Shown here piece after piece: positions 5,886 through 6,768 of a stretch of 6,768 nt of DNA (positions within the stretch are counted from its first letter, which is position 1; every line of letters starts with the position of its first letter). This DNA is from Thiobacillaceae bacterium. GTDB lineage: Bacteria > Pseudomonadota > Gammaproteobacteria > Burkholderiales > Thiobacillaceae. The stretch covers positions 1-6,768 of the forward strand of contig JAAPAA010000063.1 of the NCBI GenBank assembly GCA_012274165.1, read 5' to 3'. Under the pieces are notes generated by a model that made no database searches, was not told the DNA's origin, and saw nothing but the letters and a program-made list of their open reading frames with translations. A program made the translations under genes and the position numbers.

Positions 5886-6332
5886 ATGTTGCGCATCGCC
5901 AAACTCACCGATTACGCCACCGTACTAATGGTGCGGCTGGCGCGCGAGCCGGCACACTGCTTCAGTGCGGCGCAACTGGCGGACGAGCTGGGGCTGCCGC
6001 AGCCGACGGTGGCCAAGCTGCTGAAACGCCTGTTGCAGGCGCAACTGCTGACCAGTGTGCGGGGGGCGGGGGGTGGCTACAGCCTCGCCCACGCGCCGCG
6101 TGCGGTTTCGGTAGCCGACGTGGTGAGCGCGATCGAGGGCCCGGTGGCGCTGACGGAATGCTCGCTCGGCAAGGGCAGTTGTTCGCTGGAAAAAAACTGC
6201 GCGACGCGCGCCAATTGGCAGCTCATCAGCCGCGCGGTGCGGGTAGCGCTGGAAGCCGTCAGCCTGGCCGACATGGCGATGCCGCGGATACAACCGATCC
6301 GGATGCCGGGTCTGCAGGAGAAAACACGATGA
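5886..6332 (+). CDS. Rrf2-family SUF system Fe-S cluster assembly regulator, 148 aa
   Basis: The N-terminus MLRIAKLTDYATVLMVRLA is typical of the Rrf2 regulators that head SUF operons. A winged helix-turn-helix occupies about residues 27-68 (LADELGLPQPTVAKLLKRL recognition region, then the glycine-rich wing RGAGGGYSL). Three cysteines, Cys92, Cys99 and Cys105 (ECSLGKGSCS, KNCA), have the IscR-like spacing that ligates a [2Fe-2S] cluster. Such regulators sense Fe-S status and control the genes behind them; this one probably regulates sufB and following genes and itself. GGGAG (5876-5880) is 5 bases before the ATG. Its TGA overlaps the sufB ATG (ATGA), indicating co-transcription and translational coupling. 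The length is normal, with all three cysteines intact. The family call is firm; the exact ligand is inferred from relatives. Confidence 0.92.
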   Translation: MLRIAKLTDYATVLMVRLAREPAHCFSAAQLADELGLPQPTVAKLLKRLLQAQLLTSVRGAGGGYSLAHAPRAVSVADVVSAIEGPVALTECSLGKGSCSLEKNCATRANWQLISRAVRVALEAVSLADMAMPRIQPIRMPGLQEKTR

Positions 6333-6768
6333 GCAATGCTGAAGCACGCCGGCCTGATGAGCGCAACCCCGAGTTGCGCAGTCGCGTTACTGACGAATAC
6401 CGCTGGGGCTTCGTCACCGATATCGAGCAGGAGACGGTGCCCAAGGGGCTGAATGAAGATGTCATCCGCCTGATCTCGGCCAAGAAGAACGAGCCCGAAT
6501 TCATGCTGGACTGGCGGCTGGAAGCCTATCGTCACTGGCTGACGCTGACCGAGCCGGCCTGGTCGTCGGTGCACCATCCGCCGATCGACTATCAGGATAT
6601 TCACTACTACGCCGCGCCGAAAACAGGCGTGCAGCCGAAGAATCTGTCCGAAGTCGATCCGGAGCTGTTGCGCACTTACGAAAAGCTCGGCATCCCGCTG
6701 CAGGAACGCGAGGCGCTGGCAGGCGTGGCAGTGGACGCGGTGTTCGACTCGGTGTCGGTCGCCACCCC
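6329..6768 (+). CDS. sufB: Fe-S cluster assembly scaffold SufB, N-terminal part (3' end outside window)
   Basis: The frame starts at ATG 6329, overlapping the regulator's stop by 4 bases, with CAGGAG (6315-6320) 8 bases upstream. It stays open to the window end, giving 146 full codons. The reading YRWGFVTDIEQETVPKGL, then SAKKNEPEFMLDWRLEAYR, and AGVAVDAVFDSVSVAT at the cut edge, is the conserved N-terminal region of SufB. SufB forms the SufBC2D scaffold in the cytoplasm, where clusters are built from sulfur delivered by SufS/SufE or SufU and passed to apo-proteins. SufB is about 480 residues in most bacteria, so some 70 percent lies beyond the window, including the C-terminal cysteines. sufC, sufD and sufS are expected next. 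SUF is the stress-tolerant route, useful to a sulfur oxidiser rich in Fe-S enzymes. Confidence 0.95.
   Translation, partial: MSNAEARRPDERNPELRSRVTDEYRWGFVTDIEQETVPKGLNEDVIRLISAKKNEPEFMLDWRLEAYRHWLTLTEPAWSSVHHPPIDYQDIHYYAAPKTGVQPKNLSEVDPELLRTYEKLGIPLQEREALAGVAVDAVFDSVSVAT

Overview
The window looks like chromosomal DNA of a sulfur-oxidising proteobacterium, most likely a betaproteobacterium of the Thiobacillus/Sulfuricella/Gallionella-like kind. This rests on the 3' end of aprA (dissimilatory APS reductase alpha subunit), a rhodanese/persulfide-dioxygenase-like protein, and a SUF operon led by its Rrf2-type regulator. The taxon is inferred from gene content and general protein flavour, not from a marker gene.

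Layout. Bases 1-398 hold the C-terminal 131 codons of aprA. About 67 bases after its stop is a perfect 17-bp inverted repeat with a 3-base loop. Bases 399-1396 are mostly gene-poor. They hold repeat-like intergenic sequence, a 20-codon hydrophobic miniprotein with an excellent ribosome binding site (837-899), and the decayed 3' end of a PAP2-family phosphatase gene (about 905-1144). A 639-aa AsmA-family protein follows (1397-3316). Right after it lies a 3' remnant of what looks like a tyrosine-recombinase (integrase) gene, then repeat-like debris. A GTG-started exported protein of unknown function occupies 3621-4355. A convergent spacer with an inverted repeat separates it from the minus-strand rhodanese plus metallo-beta-lactamase-fold gene (4529-5755). 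Divergent from that gene are the SUF regulator (5886-6332) and sufB (from 6329, cut by the window end), which overlap by 4 bases.

How it fits together. The right-hand part is a coherent sulfur and iron-sulfur module: a predicted persulfide-processing enzyme shares a 130-bp divergent promoter region with a predicted Fe-S-sensing regulator and the start of the SUF operon. A tandem direct repeat in that region is a candidate operator. The middle part (about 400-4500) looks like a patchwork of envelope genes, gene remnants and repeat-like spacers, consistent with past insertions and deletions. I found no tRNA, rRNA, CRISPR array or intact insertion sequence. I see no convincing new multi-gene system; the best candidates for a second look are the 20-aa miniprotein, the divergent promoter region and the unknown exported protein.
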